Below the pieces are notes generated by a model that saw only the letters and a program-made list of their open reading frames with translations, had not been told where the DNA came from and made no database searches. Shown here one piece after another: positions 1-11,075 of a stretch of 64,000 nt of DNA. The position numbers and the translations under genes were made by a program. The DNA comes from Oscillospiraceae bacterium (GTDB taxonomy: Bacteria; Bacillota; Clostridia; Oscillospirales; Oscillospiraceae): contig JAFSRZ010000039.1 in NCBI GenBank assembly GCA_017445875.1, forward strand, positions 1 through 64,000. The letters are read 5' to 3'. Numbering within the stretch: the first letter of the stretch is position 1; each line of letters begins with the position of its first letter.

Positions 1-250
1 TGACCAATCTCCGCCCTCAGAGTTCTACCTCATAGTTAGCCGGACTGTTTCAACCGGCACGGGTGTTCTTCCGGAGATTCCGCCCGCTGTAAAGTCAGCG
101 CGAACTAACGCCACGGCTTTCAAATTTTAGGCGTCTTTCACTTTCATTCAGTGACAATTGTTTATCAATGCGTATACTTGACCACGTTTTAAGAAACTTA
201 ACATCGCCTCCTTTTTATTGGGCAGAATTAACTCATTTAAGGTGAGTTTA
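1..250 (-). other. AT-rich stretch, possible IS200/IS605 tnpB end remnant
   Basis: No intact gene is visible. Read on the minus strand, the segment is AT-rich near 130-250 and then carries a GC-rich, hairpin-prone tail towards base 1. That tail ends with a GTAGAAC-like motif, which loosely resembles the 3' ends (omega-RNA region) of IS200/IS605-type tnpB elements. The tnpB body is absent: the sequence upstream on the same strand is yigZ. The assignment is a guess from general appearance. The segment could also be the leader or end of a feature lying outside the window. Confidence 0.25.
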
Positions 251-340
251 TCATACCTAACCGCCGCTGTCAAGAGGCTTTCGTGCGGGGAGTTGCCCCG
301 TATGTGTAAAGGAATCGTTGGAAAGGCGCGATTCCCGCCC

Positions 341-392
341 GCCCTCTATCGCCTTGTGGCGATATCTCCCCCCGTTATCGGGGGGAGACAAG
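341..392. repeat. Palindromic repeat, module alpha, copy A
   Basis: This is a diverged copy of the window's repeat. It contains a CTATCGCC/GGCGATA inverted repeat followed by a C6...G6 inverted repeat and GACAAG. It lies just downstream of the yigZ stop and could act as a 3' hairpin for the hflX-yigZ transcript. Confidence 0.6.
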
Positions 393-414
393 CGCGGCGT
401 TCCGCGACATTGTG

Positions 415-1047
415 TCATGATGTTTCCAAACGCTCGCCGGGAAGGTCGGCTTCCCCGGCGGGCGTCATCGACAGCGACGCCCCCGACAACTGCCGCAACC
501 GTTCCGCGAATATATCCGCCGCGCCGTCGGGAAATGCCGCGTGAATTGTCACCGCCGCGCCGTAGTCCGTGCCGGACACGCGTCCGCCGCGTGCCTGTAT
601 TTCGCGCTGAACCTGTTCCAGTAGCGGATACGTGCAAGGCACGTCCCACAATGTCCAGCGTACGACTTCCGCGACGCCCGCCGCGTCAAGCGTGTCCTTT
701 GCGGAACGGGAGTAGGCGCGTGTCAGGCCGCCCGCGCCCAGCAGTACCCCGCCGAAATAGCGCGTCACCACGCAACAGACATTCGTCACGCCGCGCCGCT
801 GGAACACGTTCAACATGGGTTGTCCGGCGGTTCCCTGCGGCTCTCCGTCGTCGGCGTAGCGGACAACGCCGTTTCGCAACAGGTAACACCAGCAGTTATG
901 ACGGGCGTCGTGATATTTTTTCCGTGTCTGGTCAATGCGAAGCCGTGCGGCGTCCTCGTCGTCGACGCGCCAGACATGTCCGATAAAGCGGGAACGTTTT
1001 TCGGTGAACTCGGTTTCGGCGTCCTGAAACGGTACATAATAACTCAT
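415..1047 (-). CDS. yigZ: YigZ/IMPACT family protein
   Basis: The 210-aa protein belongs to the YigZ (UPF0029/IMPACT) family, whose biochemical role is poorly defined; human IMPACT acts in translation control. The N-terminal domain shows the family hallmarks EKRSRFIGHV, DARHNCWCY and DDGEPQGTAGQP, then VTRYFGG-LLGAGGL. The C-terminal part fits the small ferredoxin-like domain (DUF1949). I chose the ATG at 1047, which overlaps the hflX stop as ATGA; a longer reading from 1107 would add 20 non-conserved residues. It is the last gene of the hflX transcript. Confidence 0.9.
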   Translation of the reverse strand: MSYYVPFQDAETEFTEKRSRFIGHVWRVDDEDAARLRIDQTRKKYHDARHNCWCYLLRNGVVRYADDGEPQGTAGQPMLNVFQRRGVTNVCCVVTRYFGGVLLGAGGLTRAYSRSAKDTLDAAGVAEVVRWTLWDVPCTYPLLEQVQREIQARGGRVSGTDYGAAVTIHAAFPDGAADIFAERLRQLSGASLSMTPAGEADLPGERLETS

Positions 1048-2336
1048 ACGCCGCCGCCCTCCGTCCGTGCGTACGCCCGCACCTGTCCGAACACCGCCGG
1101 ACTGCACACCGCCGTCACGGCGATTCCGTCCGGCTGATAGTCCACGGCCTCTACTGACGCCTCGCGGTACAACGTATCCAGCAACGCGCCCTTGTCGTAG
1201 GGCAGAAACAGCGATACGCGTTTCACGCCGGGGTCAAGACGCTTTGCTATCATGTCGAGCAGTGCGGGGACGCCCTCGCCTGTCCGCGCCGACAGCAGAC
1301 AAATATCGTCGCCGTGCGGCATGATTTCCCCCGGCGGGAGTTTGTCGCACTTGTTGAAGATGTTGATTCGCGGCAACTCCCCCGCGCCTAACTCCATAAT
1401 CAGCGCTTCCACAACCTCCGACTGCCGCCGCCATTCCGGGTTCGACACGTCAATGACATGTAGCAGAATGTCGGCGTACTCCAACTCCTCCAGCGTGGCG
1501 CGGAACGCCTCCACTAATTGATGTGGCAACTTCCGGATAAAGCCCACTGTGTCACTGACCACGACATTTAATGTGTCGCTGACGGTCAGCAGACGCGACG
1601 TGGTGTCGAGGGTGTCGAAAAGGCGGTCATTCGCCGGAATCGCGGAGCCTGTCAGACGGTTTAACAGCGTCGACTTTCCGGCGTTCGTATAGCCCACGAT
1701 GGCGGCTACCGGGATTTCACGCCGTTCACGTGTCCGGCGCTGTGTGCCGCGCACCCGGCGCACGTCCTCAAGGTCGGCTTTGAGCTTGTCGATTTTGCGC
1801 CGGATGTGGCGGCGGTCGGTCTCTAACTGCGTCTCGCCGGGGCCTTTGGAGCCAATCGGGCCGCGTCCGCTGGTACCCGCCTGACGTTCCAAGTGCGTCC
1901 ACATGCCCGTTAAGCGCGGCAACAGATAGCGATATTGTGCCAACTCTACCTGTAAACGTCCCTCACGCGTCCGGGCGCGTTGCGCGAAGATGTCCAGAAT
2001 CAGCCCGCAACGGTCTAAAACCTGTACTTTGAGCAGTTCCGTCAGCACGCGCATTTGTGACGGCGACAGGTCGTTATCAAAAATGACCATCGTCGCGCCG
2101 ACGTTCTCACACCACAGCCGGACTTCCTCCGCTTTCCCCTCGCCGATAAATGTCCGGGGGTCGGGCGACGGACGGTTTTGCAGGATGATTCCCTCGACGC
2201 TTCCGCCCGCCGTCTCGACTAACGCCGACAGTTCGTCCATGCTCTCGTCGTCGGAACTCTCGTCGCGGCCTAACACGGGGGAATGCAGTCCCACAAGCAC
2301 TACTTTGTCACGGATTTCGTTTTCTGTCATAGGCAA
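1044..2336 (-). CDS. hflX: GTPase HflX
   Basis: The 430-aa protein is a ribosome-associated GTPase of the Obg-HflX superfamily, known to bind the 50S subunit and split stalled ribosomes under stress. It has an N-terminal HflX domain with a glycine-rich linker (GRGPIGSKGPGE, about residue 180), then the G domain: G1 GYTNAGKST, G3 DTVGFI and G4 NKCDK. A short C-terminal domain follows. The length is normal for Firmicutes. It overlaps yigZ by 4 bp, so the two are translationally coupled. The start may be the second Met (MTENEI), two codons in. Confidence 0.95.
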   Translation of the reverse strand: MPMTENEIRDKVVLVGLHSPVLGRDESSDDESMDELSALVETAGGSVEGIILQNRPSPDPRTFIGEGKAEEVRLWCENVGATMVIFDNDLSPSQMRVLTELLKVQVLDRCGLILDIFAQRARTREGRLQVELAQYRYLLPRLTGMWTHLERQAGTSGRGPIGSKGPGETQLETDRRHIRRKIDKLKADLEDVRRVRGTQRRTRERREIPVAAIVGYTNAGKSTLLNRLTGSAIPANDRLFDTLDTTSRLLTVSDTLNVVVSDTVGFIRKLPHQLVEAFRATLEELEYADILLHVIDVSNPEWRRQSEVVEALIMELGAGELPRINIFNKCDKLPPGEIMPHGDDICLLSARTGEGVPALLDMIAKRLDPGVKRVSLFLPYDKGALLDTLYREASVEAVDYQPDGIAVTAVCSPAVFGQVRAYARTEGGGV

Positions 2337-2345
2337 TTTCCCCTT

Positions 2346-5441
<3,096 letters not shown>

Positions 5442-5741
5442 TCATCCGGCAATCTGTTCTTGAACGGCTGTCGCGTTCCGGTACAAATACTCCGGGGCAA
5501 TGTCAATTTCCCCATTATTCCAGACAGGCGCGCCGTAGTCAATGTAGACATCACGGAACATTTCCGGGTTTTTCAACGGCACAAAAGCCGGTTCGGACAG
5601 TAACGGCGTAAAATCGAATATTTTCGCCTCTCCCGTGTTGAATCTGAGCCAGAGGCGGTATCCGTCCAGCGGACGGACGCCATTGACTTTGACGCTTTCC
5701 CGCTGTTCTCCCGCGTAGGCAATCCCGTCTATAATGTACAT
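5442..5741 (-). CDS. DUF2442 domain protein
   Basis: This small protein of 99 aa fits the DUF2442 family: a central LRFNTGEAKIFDF-type strand and a terminal block with YIDYGAPVWNNGEIDIAPEYLY. The family is usually encoded beside DUF4160 proteins, and such pairs are suspected toxin-antitoxin modules; no biochemical function is established. Here it follows the DUF4160 gene by 12 bp, with an AAGGAGG ribosome site before its ATG. A shared transcript with lacZ is possible, because the gap to lacZ is only 27 bp. Confidence 0.8.
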   Translation of the reverse strand: MYIIDGIAYAGEQRESVKVNGVRPLDGYRLWLRFNTGEAKIFDFTPLLSEPAFVPLKNPEMFRDVYIDYGAPVWNNGEIDIAPEYLYRNATAVQEQIAG

Positions 5742-5753
5742 GAAAAGTCCTCC

Positions 5754-6020
5754 TTAACGCAACGGCTCGATTTTGCCAAATGGAATATTGCGTACCGCCT
5801 GATTCCAAGCAATATACAACTCTTCCTCGTGGATTGCCGCCCATGCCTGTACTAATCTCAACTGCTTTACCGGGAGACTTCCGGCAAGCAGTTCTCCGTC
5901 CACGCCGACAGAGGCCTCATAATCACCGTAGAAAACGTGAAAATGGGGGCGATGGTGTCTGGAATCGTCACTGTACATCATTTTTATGACGATATTATAA
6001 AATCTGCAAAGTTCGGGCAT
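5754..6020 (-). CDS. DUF4160 domain protein
   Basis: The 88-aa protein has the DUF4160 signature: MPELCRFYNIVI, then HHRPHFHVFYGDYEASV, a LPVKQLRLVQAWAAIHEEEL helix pair and a short tail. The histidine cluster HHRPHFH is the family's most conserved feature. It is the first gene of a two-gene unit with DUF2442, and possibly of a transcript running on into lacZ. Function is unknown; a toxin-antitoxin role is an inference from how the two families pair. Confidence 0.8.
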   Translation of the reverse strand: MPELCRFYNIVIKMMYSDDSRHHRPHFHVFYGDYEASVGVDGELLAGSLPVKQLRLVQAWAAIHEEELYIAWNQAVRNIPFGKIEPLR

Positions 6021-6062
6021 AGCGTTCTTTCCTTCCTGTGGTTTGTGGCTTGTGTCTCTTTA

Positions 6063-6090
6063 ATCTTATCAGAACGGCGCACAAAGTCAA
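6063..6090 (-). promoter_or_regulatory. Promoter for DUF4160-DUF2442
   Basis: On the minus strand, TTGACT (6090-6085) and TAAGAT (6068-6063) are separated by 16 bp, 43 bp before the DUF4160 start. This is a plausible sigma-A promoter by eye. Confidence 0.5.
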
Positions 6091-6164
6091 GGGAAATCCG
6101 TTGAAAATCCCGCTTGTGTGTGCTACAATCATCCGGTATCCCGCCGTGACAGGAGTTGAAGCCT

Positions 6165-6836
6165 ATGCGCATGCGAAAAAAGAAAAACCTCGTCCCCCGC
6201 TTGGAACGCTGTTCCGCGAAACTGATTCCAGACCCCGCCGCGCTGCGCGGACAGTGGCGCGGCCTCATGCCGTCGGCGCGTGGACTGTGGCTCGAACTCG
6301 GCTGCGGCAAGGGACGCTTTACGGCGGGCGTGGCGGCGTCGGAGTCGGAAACACTGTTCATCGGCGTGGAAGTCGTGCGGGAAGCGTTAGTCGTCGCCAT
6401 GGAACGCTGTCTCGAACTGCCCAACGTGTTTTTCATATCGGGCAACGCCGACGCGTTGCCGTTGTACTTCGCGCCGGGGGAGGTCGACGGCCTTTACTTG
6501 AACTTTTCCGACCCGTGGCCGGGGAACCGTCACGCCAAGCGGCGTCTGACACACGGAAATTTCCTGAAACGTTACCGGGAAGTCCTCAAAGACGGCGGAC
6601 AAATCCGCTTCAAGACCGACAACGCGGACTTGTTCGACTTCACGCTGTCGGAACTGCCGCGCTACGGTTTCGCGCTCTCGGAGGTGACACGCGACTTGCA
6701 CGCCCACGGCGTCGCGGGAATCATGACCGATTACGAGGAGAAGTTTCACGCGCAGGGGAAACCGATTTGCCGCCTTGTCGGGACTATGGAACCGTGGCGG
6801 GAATCAGAACAGATGGGAGGCGCGACAACACCATGA
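6165..6836 (+). CDS. trmB: tRNA (guanine-46-N7)-methyltransferase
   Basis: TrmB makes m7G46 in the variable loop of tRNAs using S-adenosylmethionine. The 223-aa protein shows the SAM-binding ELGCGKG motif, GVEVVREAL, and the family-specific NFSDPWPGNRHAKRRL block that contacts tRNA, then RFKTDNADLF. I chose the ATG at 6165, nine bases after AGGAG; it gives the usual MRMRKKKNL opening. A TTG at 6156 abuts the ribosome site and is unlikely. Its stop overlaps the next start as ATGA. Confidence 0.95.
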   Translation: MRMRKKKNLVPRLERCSAKLIPDPAALRGQWRGLMPSARGLWLELGCGKGRFTAGVAASESETLFIGVEVVREALVVAMERCLELPNVFFISGNADALPLYFAPGEVDGLYLNFSDPWPGNRHAKRRLTHGNFLKRYREVLKDGGQIRFKTDNADLFDFTLSELPRYGFALSEVTRDLHAHGVAGIMTDYEEKFHAQGKPICRLVGTMEPWRESEQMGGATTP

Positions 6837-7255
6837 ACATTATCACGGTCATTGACGACGGCGGCGGGCTGATGTTCAACCACCGGCGGCAAAGTCAGGA
6901 CAGAATACTCCGGGAACGCATTCTTGCACTTTCGGACGGTTCCCGCCTCTGGATGAACGCCTACACCCGGAAGCAGTTCGACAACACCGAATCCGACGCG
7001 ATTTCCGTTGACGAGGACTTTTTACGGAAAGCGCCGGACGGGGATTTCTGTTTCGTGGAGAATGTGCCGCTTCTGCCGGTGCTGGAACGCGTCGAACGCG
7101 TGATTCTGTTCCGCTGGAACAGGGCGTACCCGTCCGACATGAAACTTGACCTTGACTTGTCCGCCCCGCCTTGGACGCTGGTCGAAACCGTCGAATTTCC
7201 GGGCTACTCTCACGAGAAAATTACAGAGGAGGTGTATGTACGTGAGGAGGCATAA
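6833..7255 (+). CDS. Conserved protein of unknown function
   Basis: This 140-aa cytoplasmic protein starts MNIITVIDDGGGLMFNHRRQ and is rich in short conserved blocks: RERILAL, LWMNAYTRKQF, VDEDFL, CFVENV and RWNRAYPSD. Proteins of this shape are widespread in Clostridia. As I recall, some have been automatically labelled ribonuclease Z, but no HxHxDH metal motif is present, so I do not use that name. Translation is coupled to trmB by an ATGA overlap, and it precedes the nuclease gene. A link to tRNA metabolism is only suggested by the context. Confidence 0.75.
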   Translation: MNIITVIDDGGGLMFNHRRQSQDRILRERILALSDGSRLWMNAYTRKQFDNTESDAISVDEDFLRKAPDGDFCFVENVPLLPVLERVERVILFRWNRAYPSDMKLDLDLSAPPWTLVETVEFPGYSHEKITEEVYVREEA

Positions 7256-8372
7256 CCGTTTTTCAATTGATATGCCCTTGTCGCCCCCCTTTGGGGGGAG
7301 AGGTCGCCGTCAGGCGACAGAGGGGGGAATCTTTTTGCCCCCACCCGGCGCTGACGCGCCACCCTCCCCCAGAGGGGGAGGGCAAGGAAGAGCGCGGCAT
7401 TGTTTCGCGGCGCTGTTGCTGATACTCTGTCTGACACTGACGGCCTGTCATCCGCGTTCTGAGCCGGATTCCGGGTTCACGCCCGCCTATCCCGATTCCC
7501 GTTCCGATTCCGGCTACACGCCGACTTATCCCGATTCCCCCGCCGATACCACGTCCCCCGATTCCGGGAACGAAAATCAGGGCTACACACTCGACACGAT
7601 ACCCGCTTACAGCGGGGAGGCCTATGTACCGCTTTACAACAACGTCCCCGACTTCGACCCCGACGACCTTCCGCGCCGTTCCTTCGAGACCTACAGCGAG
7701 CTTGACGCGTTAGGGCGTTGCGGCGTGGCCTATGCCAATGTCGGACTTGACCTCATGCCCACCGAAAAACGCGGCGCTATCGGACAGGTGAAACCGTCCG
7801 GCTGGCACACCGTCCAGTATGACAACGTTGATGGAAAGTATCTCTATAACCGCTGTCACCTTATCGGATACCAGTTGACCGCCGAGAACGCCAACAAGAA
7901 AAATCTCATCACCGGAACCCGGTACTTGAATGTCACGGGAATGTTGCCGTTTGAAAACTTGGCGGCGGACTACGTAAAAGAAACCGGGAACCATGTCCTG
8001 TACCGCGTGACGCCGATTTTCGAGGGCGACAATTTAGTAGCGAGCGGCGTACAGATGGAGGCCATGTCCGTGGAGGACGGCGGCGAGGGCGTGCTGTTCA
8101 ATGTCTACTGCTACAACGTCCAGCCGGGGATTGTCATCGACTACGCCACCGGGGACAGTGCCCGCGCCGACGAACTCCCCGCCGCCGACGATACCGCAGG
8201 CTCCGACGAAAACACAGTCACGTACATTCTCAACACGAACACGCGCAAGTTTCACTATCCCGACTGTTCCAGCGCCGTGAACATGAAAGCGAACTACCGG
8301 CAGGAGTACGCCGGAACCCGTGACGAACTGATTTCGCAAGGTTATGAGCCTTGCGGACGCTGTAAGCCGTAA
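7242..8372 (+). CDS. Secreted DNA/RNA non-specific endonuclease lipoprotein
   Basis: The predicted lipoprotein nuclease is 376 aa. The lipobox LTAC sits at about residue 69, after the hydrophobic run FAALLLILCLTL. A Pro/Ser/Asp-rich linker follows, then a beta-beta-alpha-metal nuclease domain with NRCHLIGYQL (the EndA/NucA-like catalytic His region), NLITGTRYLN and GMLPFEN. The C-terminal module (TRKFHYPDCSSA...GYEPCGRC) resembles the Cys-rich Ada-type metal-binding domain seen fused to such nucleases. I prefer the GTG at 7242, spaced 7-8 bases from GAGGAGG; ATG 7236 is too close. Oddly, residues from about 12 to 50 are encoded by repeat copy B, inserted in frame between the basic N-region and the hydrophobic core. 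Confidence 0.8.
   Translation: MRRHNRFSIDMPLSPPFGGRGRRQATEGGIFLPPPGADAPPSPRGGGQGRARHCFAALLLILCLTLTACHPRSEPDSGFTPAYPDSRSDSGYTPTYPDSPADTTSPDSGNENQGYTLDTIPAYSGEAYVPLYNNVPDFDPDDLPRRSFETYSELDALGRCGVAYANVGLDLMPTEKRGAIGQVKPSGWHTVQYDNVDGKYLYNRCHLIGYQLTAENANKKNLITGTRYLNVTGMLPFENLAADYVKETGNHVLYRVTPIFEGDNLVASGVQMEAMSVEDGGEGVLFNVYCYNVQPGIVIDYATGDSARADELPAADDTAGSDENTVTYILNTNTRKFHYPDCSSAVNMKANYRQEYAGTRDELISQGYEPCGRCKP
7277..7387. repeat. Palindromic repeat, modules alpha and beta, copy B (inside a gene)
   Basis: Both modules are present in reverse orientation: alpha at 7277-7326 (CTTGTCGCCCC...GGCGACAGAGGGG) and beta at 7337-7387 (CCCCCACCCGGCG...GAGGGCAAGG), 10 bp apart. Unlike the other copies, this pair lies within an open reading frame, encoding the N-terminal extension of the nuclease lipoprotein without a stop. 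Confidence 0.85.
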
Positions 8373-8446
8373 AATGTCGCCGGAATGACCGCATTCCGGC
8401 GCTTTCACAGGGAGAGGCGTCAAGAACGCTTCAACCGCTCCATTAC

Positions 8447-8480
8447 CAAAAAGTCCCCCGACGGAAGTTCCGCCGGGGGA
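8447..8480 (-). terminator. Terminator of the MBL hydrolase gene
   Basis: A strong stem (TCCCCCGGCGGAA / TTCCGTCGGGGGA read on the minus strand) is followed by CTTTTTGG, immediately downstream of the stop at 8488. It is placed between convergent genes. Confidence 0.75.
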
Positions 8481-8487
8481 TTGCGCT

Positions 8488-9123
8488 TCAGGTTTCGTCA
8501 GTCGCTGTCGCTTCCACAAATTCGGGGACATAGACGCCGGGTGCCAAATCCTTAGTCAGTTCCAAGGAGTTGCCGTGCAGTCGGTGAATGGAGGCGACAG
8601 GCCAGAGTTTCAGGAAGGAGTCGAGTTCGGCGAGAACGGGAAAGCCGCAGGGCGGGTGGCGGTAGTGCATAGGTATCACACAGCGCGGACGGAGCGCCAT
8701 ACAGGCGGATTTCGCGCCCATGGCGTCGATGGTGTAATAGCCGCCCACGGGAACGAGCATGACTGTCAACGAGCCGATTTCCTGAATTTGTTCCAATGTC
8801 AGATGGTGTCCCAAATCTCCCATATGGGCGACCGTGATGTCGTTGGCGCTGAAAATGTGGATGGTGTTTTCCCCGCGTTCGGCACCCTCTTTGTCATCGT
8901 GGAAGGTGTTGACCGTTCGGACGTTGAAGGGGTTTTTCCGCGCTTTCCGACGCTTTACCAGTTCCGTGGCGTTATGGTCGGCGTGCGCGTGGCTACAGTA
9001 GACGCCGTTGGCCTTGACATTCAAGGGCGGATAGCCCGGCACATCCTTGTAGGGGTCCATGACAATCTTGTAGTCGTCATGCTCCAGCATGAAACAGGAA
9101 TGCCCTAACCATGTCAATTTCAA
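8488..9123 (-). CDS. Metallo-beta-lactamase-fold hydrolase (UPF0173-like)
   Basis: This MBL-fold metal-dependent hydrolase of 211 aa is the YtkL/UPF0173 type. It shows WLGHSCFML near the N terminus, the metal motif SHAHADHNA (HxHxDH), VAHMGDLGH and VIPMHYRHPP near the end. The substrate is unknown. I chose TTG 9123, seven bases after AGGAGG, giving MKLTWLGHS; reading from ATG 9144 would place the ribosome site inside the gene. It lies downstream of the DUF4349 lipoprotein in the same direction. Confidence 0.85.
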   Translation of the reverse strand: MKLTWLGHSCFMLEHDDYKIVMDPYKDVPGYPPLNVKANGVYCSHAHADHNATELVKRRKARKNPFNVRTVNTFHDDKEGAERGENTIHIFSANDITVAHMGDLGHHLTLEQIQEIGSLTVMLVPVGGYYTIDAMGAKSACMALRPRCVIPMHYRHPPCGFPVLAELDSFLKLWPVASIHRLHGNSLELTKDLAPGVYVPEFVEATATDET

Positions 9124-9163
9124 AACGCTTCCTCCTCTACACATTCCCTGTCAGCGCCGGGAA

Positions 9164-10270
9164 TTATTCCTGTTCCGGGGTATTTTCCCCGTTTATCGGG
9201 GATTGCGGTTCCCCCGTGACAGCCTCTTTGGGTGGACTCTTCCGCTTTTTCAGGCCAATTCCGACTTTGGGCAGGTGAATCGGACGCGGCGTGTCTCCCT
9301 GACGCTTTTCGCGCCGACGCCGGTTGATTTTCACGACGATAACTACAATAACCGCAATGAGTGCCAGCCAAGGCCAACTGTACGCGAGCGATACCGTGAT
9401 ATCCTCCAGCCACTCGGCGAAGTCGTTCAGGCCTTCCACGAACGCGGACGCTAACAGACTGCCGTAACTTTTCGGCGTCTCCGGGACGTTGGAAAAGCGG
9501 TAGACTTCCTCTAACGATACTTGGATTGTGGAGTAGTCGACTTGATTGTCATAGTGGCGCAGGGTGCCGGAGAGGTCGTCGATAGCCTGTTCCGTCTCGG
9601 AAATGGCGGACTGTATCGTGATAATGTCCTCCATGTTGGTGGCCTTTTCCAAGAGGGCTTGCAGGCGCTGTAACTTGATATTCTGCGTTTTGAGGCGTCC
9701 GGCGGTATCGTAGTAGCGCTCACTGATGTCTTGTTGACTGATGTGGTGGCGGGTCTCGTGACAGAGTTTGCTTGCCTGGTCAAGGAACGTCTGGAAGTTG
9801 TTGACGGGTACGCGGATTGTGTAGTTTGCCCAGCGACTGCTCCCGCCGCGCTCGCCGGATGTACTGTCGGCGAAGTAGCCGCCCAGACGGTTTGTCAAGT
9901 CGGCTAAGGCGTCGGCGGTCTCCTGAAAGGTCGTGGTCTCCATGGTCAGTTCCGCCGTACGAATCAGCTTTTGGGGACGCGCTTCCGTTGTGGTGGACGG
10001 CGAAGGCGTGGGACCAATGGCTTCCGGTGCGGCGGCAGATTTCGCGGTCGAGTCCATTATTGTTCCCGCGACGTGCGTTCCGTGTCCGTAATCGTCCCCG
10101 CCGTAGTAGGAATCATAGTCGGCGTTGTCCCACATGGGTTCCTCCATGGGCATGGCCTCGTCGTAACTCCGCGAGGCGCTGTAGCTTCCGCCACTGGAAC
10201 CGCCGCAGGCCGTCAGCGCCGTCAGCAGAAGCAGTACCGCGAACATAAGCGCGGCAGACTTCCGTTTCAT
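9164..10270 (-). CDS. DUF4349 lipoprotein
   Basis: The 368-aa membrane-anchored protein has a signal peptide with lipobox LTAC (residues 18-21), then a Gly/Ser/Tyr/Asp-rich spacer. The DUF4349 domain follows (RKLIRTAELTMETTTF-type strand through a coiled-coil LKTQNIKLQRLQALLEKA). A transmembrane helix near residue 305-325 (WLALIAVIVVIVV) precedes a basic cytoplasmic tail. DUF4349 proteins are common in Gram-positives and unassigned in function. The double anchoring, lipid at one end and helix at the other, is typical of the family. Confidence 0.85.
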   Translation of the reverse strand: MKRKSAALMFAVLLLLTALTACGGSSGGSYSASRSYDEAMPMEEPMWDNADYDSYYGGDDYGHGTHVAGTIMDSTAKSAAAPEAIGPTPSPSTTTEARPQKLIRTAELTMETTTFQETADALADLTNRLGGYFADSTSGERGGSSRWANYTIRVPVNNFQTFLDQASKLCHETRHHISQQDISERYYDTAGRLKTQNIKLQRLQALLEKATNMEDIITIQSAISETEQAIDDLSGTLRHYDNQVDYSTIQVSLEEVYRFSNVPETPKSYGSLLASAFVEGLNDFAEWLEDITVSLAYSWPWLALIAVIVVIVVKINRRRREKRQGDTPRPIHLPKVGIGLKKRKSPPKEAVTGEPQSPINGENTPEQE

Positions 10271-10353
10271 GATATATTCCCCCTTTTCGCTTGCGACTTG
10301 CGCCGCGTTTGTCTGTTAGACGGAATTTGCCGGAAAAAGTTCCACTTTTTTTG

Positions 10354-10950
10354 TCACGTCTCCGCGCCGCAGTGCGCCAACAGATACGCCGTCAAGGCGT
10401 CCTTGCCGTCGCCCTTTTCGGCGGAAAAGGGAATCAGGGTATCCGTGTCGCGCAGTTGTAGCGTGTCCCGGATGAGGGTCAACGCGGGTTCGATTTCGCG
10501 TTTTTTGAGCTTGTCCAGCTTGTTCGCCGCCACGGCGACCGGACAGCCGCTGTCGCGGAACCACTGGAACATAGTCACGTCGTCGGCGGTGGGCTTGTGG
10601 CGGATGTCGACTATCAGGACGCCCGCCGCGATACGTCCGCCCTCGCGCCGGAAAAACTGTTCCATGAGGTTCGCCCAGCGGGCTTTTTCGTCTTTTGAGA
10701 CTTTCGCGTAGCCGTAGCCGGGCAAGTCGACTAAATACAGCTTTTCGTCGACAAAAAAGTAATTTATCTGGCGTGTCTTTCCGGGGGACGCCCCCACGCG
10801 GGCAAGATTTTTCCGTCCGGTCAGGCGGTTGATAACCGACGATTTCCCCACGTTGGAACGCCCCGCAAAAACCATTTTCGGGAACGGGTCGTGTAGGAAC
10901 TGTTCCGGCGACCCGGCGGAACGGACATATTCCGCTGACTGAAACTGCAT
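10354..10950 (-). CDS. engB: Ribosome biogenesis GTPase EngB/YsxC
   Basis: YsxC/EngB is an essential TrmE-Era-type GTPase for late 50S assembly. The 198-aa protein has G1 AGRSNVGKSS (residues 29-38), the G2 region GKTRQINYF, G3 DLPGYGYA, G4 NKLDK and G5 PFSAEKG. I chose ATG 10950 (MQFQSAEYV) after AAAGGA; an upstream ATG at 11010 would only translate the tandem repeats copied from the end of lon. It is last in the tig-clpP-clpX-lon-engB block, the standard Firmicute order. Confidence 0.95.
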   Translation of the reverse strand: MQFQSAEYVRSAGSPEQFLHDPFPKMVFAGRSNVGKSSVINRLTGRKNLARVGASPGKTRQINYFFVDEKLYLVDLPGYGYAKVSKDEKARWANLMEQFFRREGGRIAAGVLIVDIRHKPTADDVTMFQWFRDSGCPVAVAANKLDKLKKREIEPALTLIRDTLQLRDTDTLIPFSAEKGDGKDALTAYLLAHCGAET

Positions 10951-10969
10951 AACGGCGTCCTTTCTGCTA

Positions 10970-11075
10970 CACTCTGACGGCGCGTTTTCGGAATGCCGAT
11001 TCTTTGTCACTCTGACGGCACGTTTTCGGAATGCCGCTTCTTTATCACTCTGACGGCGCGTCTTTGGGACGCCGT
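10970..11075 (-). repeat. 38-bp tandem repeats between lon and engB
   Basis: Two nearly identical 38-bp units (starting ACTCTGACGGCGCGTTTTCG) and a partial third run head to tail. The third is the lon stop-codon region itself (KDAPSE-stop), so the array looks like a local duplication of the lon 3' end. The units differ at only a few positions. Confidence 0.85.

Noticed and set aside
7260..7451. Small minus-strand frames over the repeat in the nuclease gene
   Set aside because: They are translations of the repeat module itself, seen at other copies as well, with no conserved protein.
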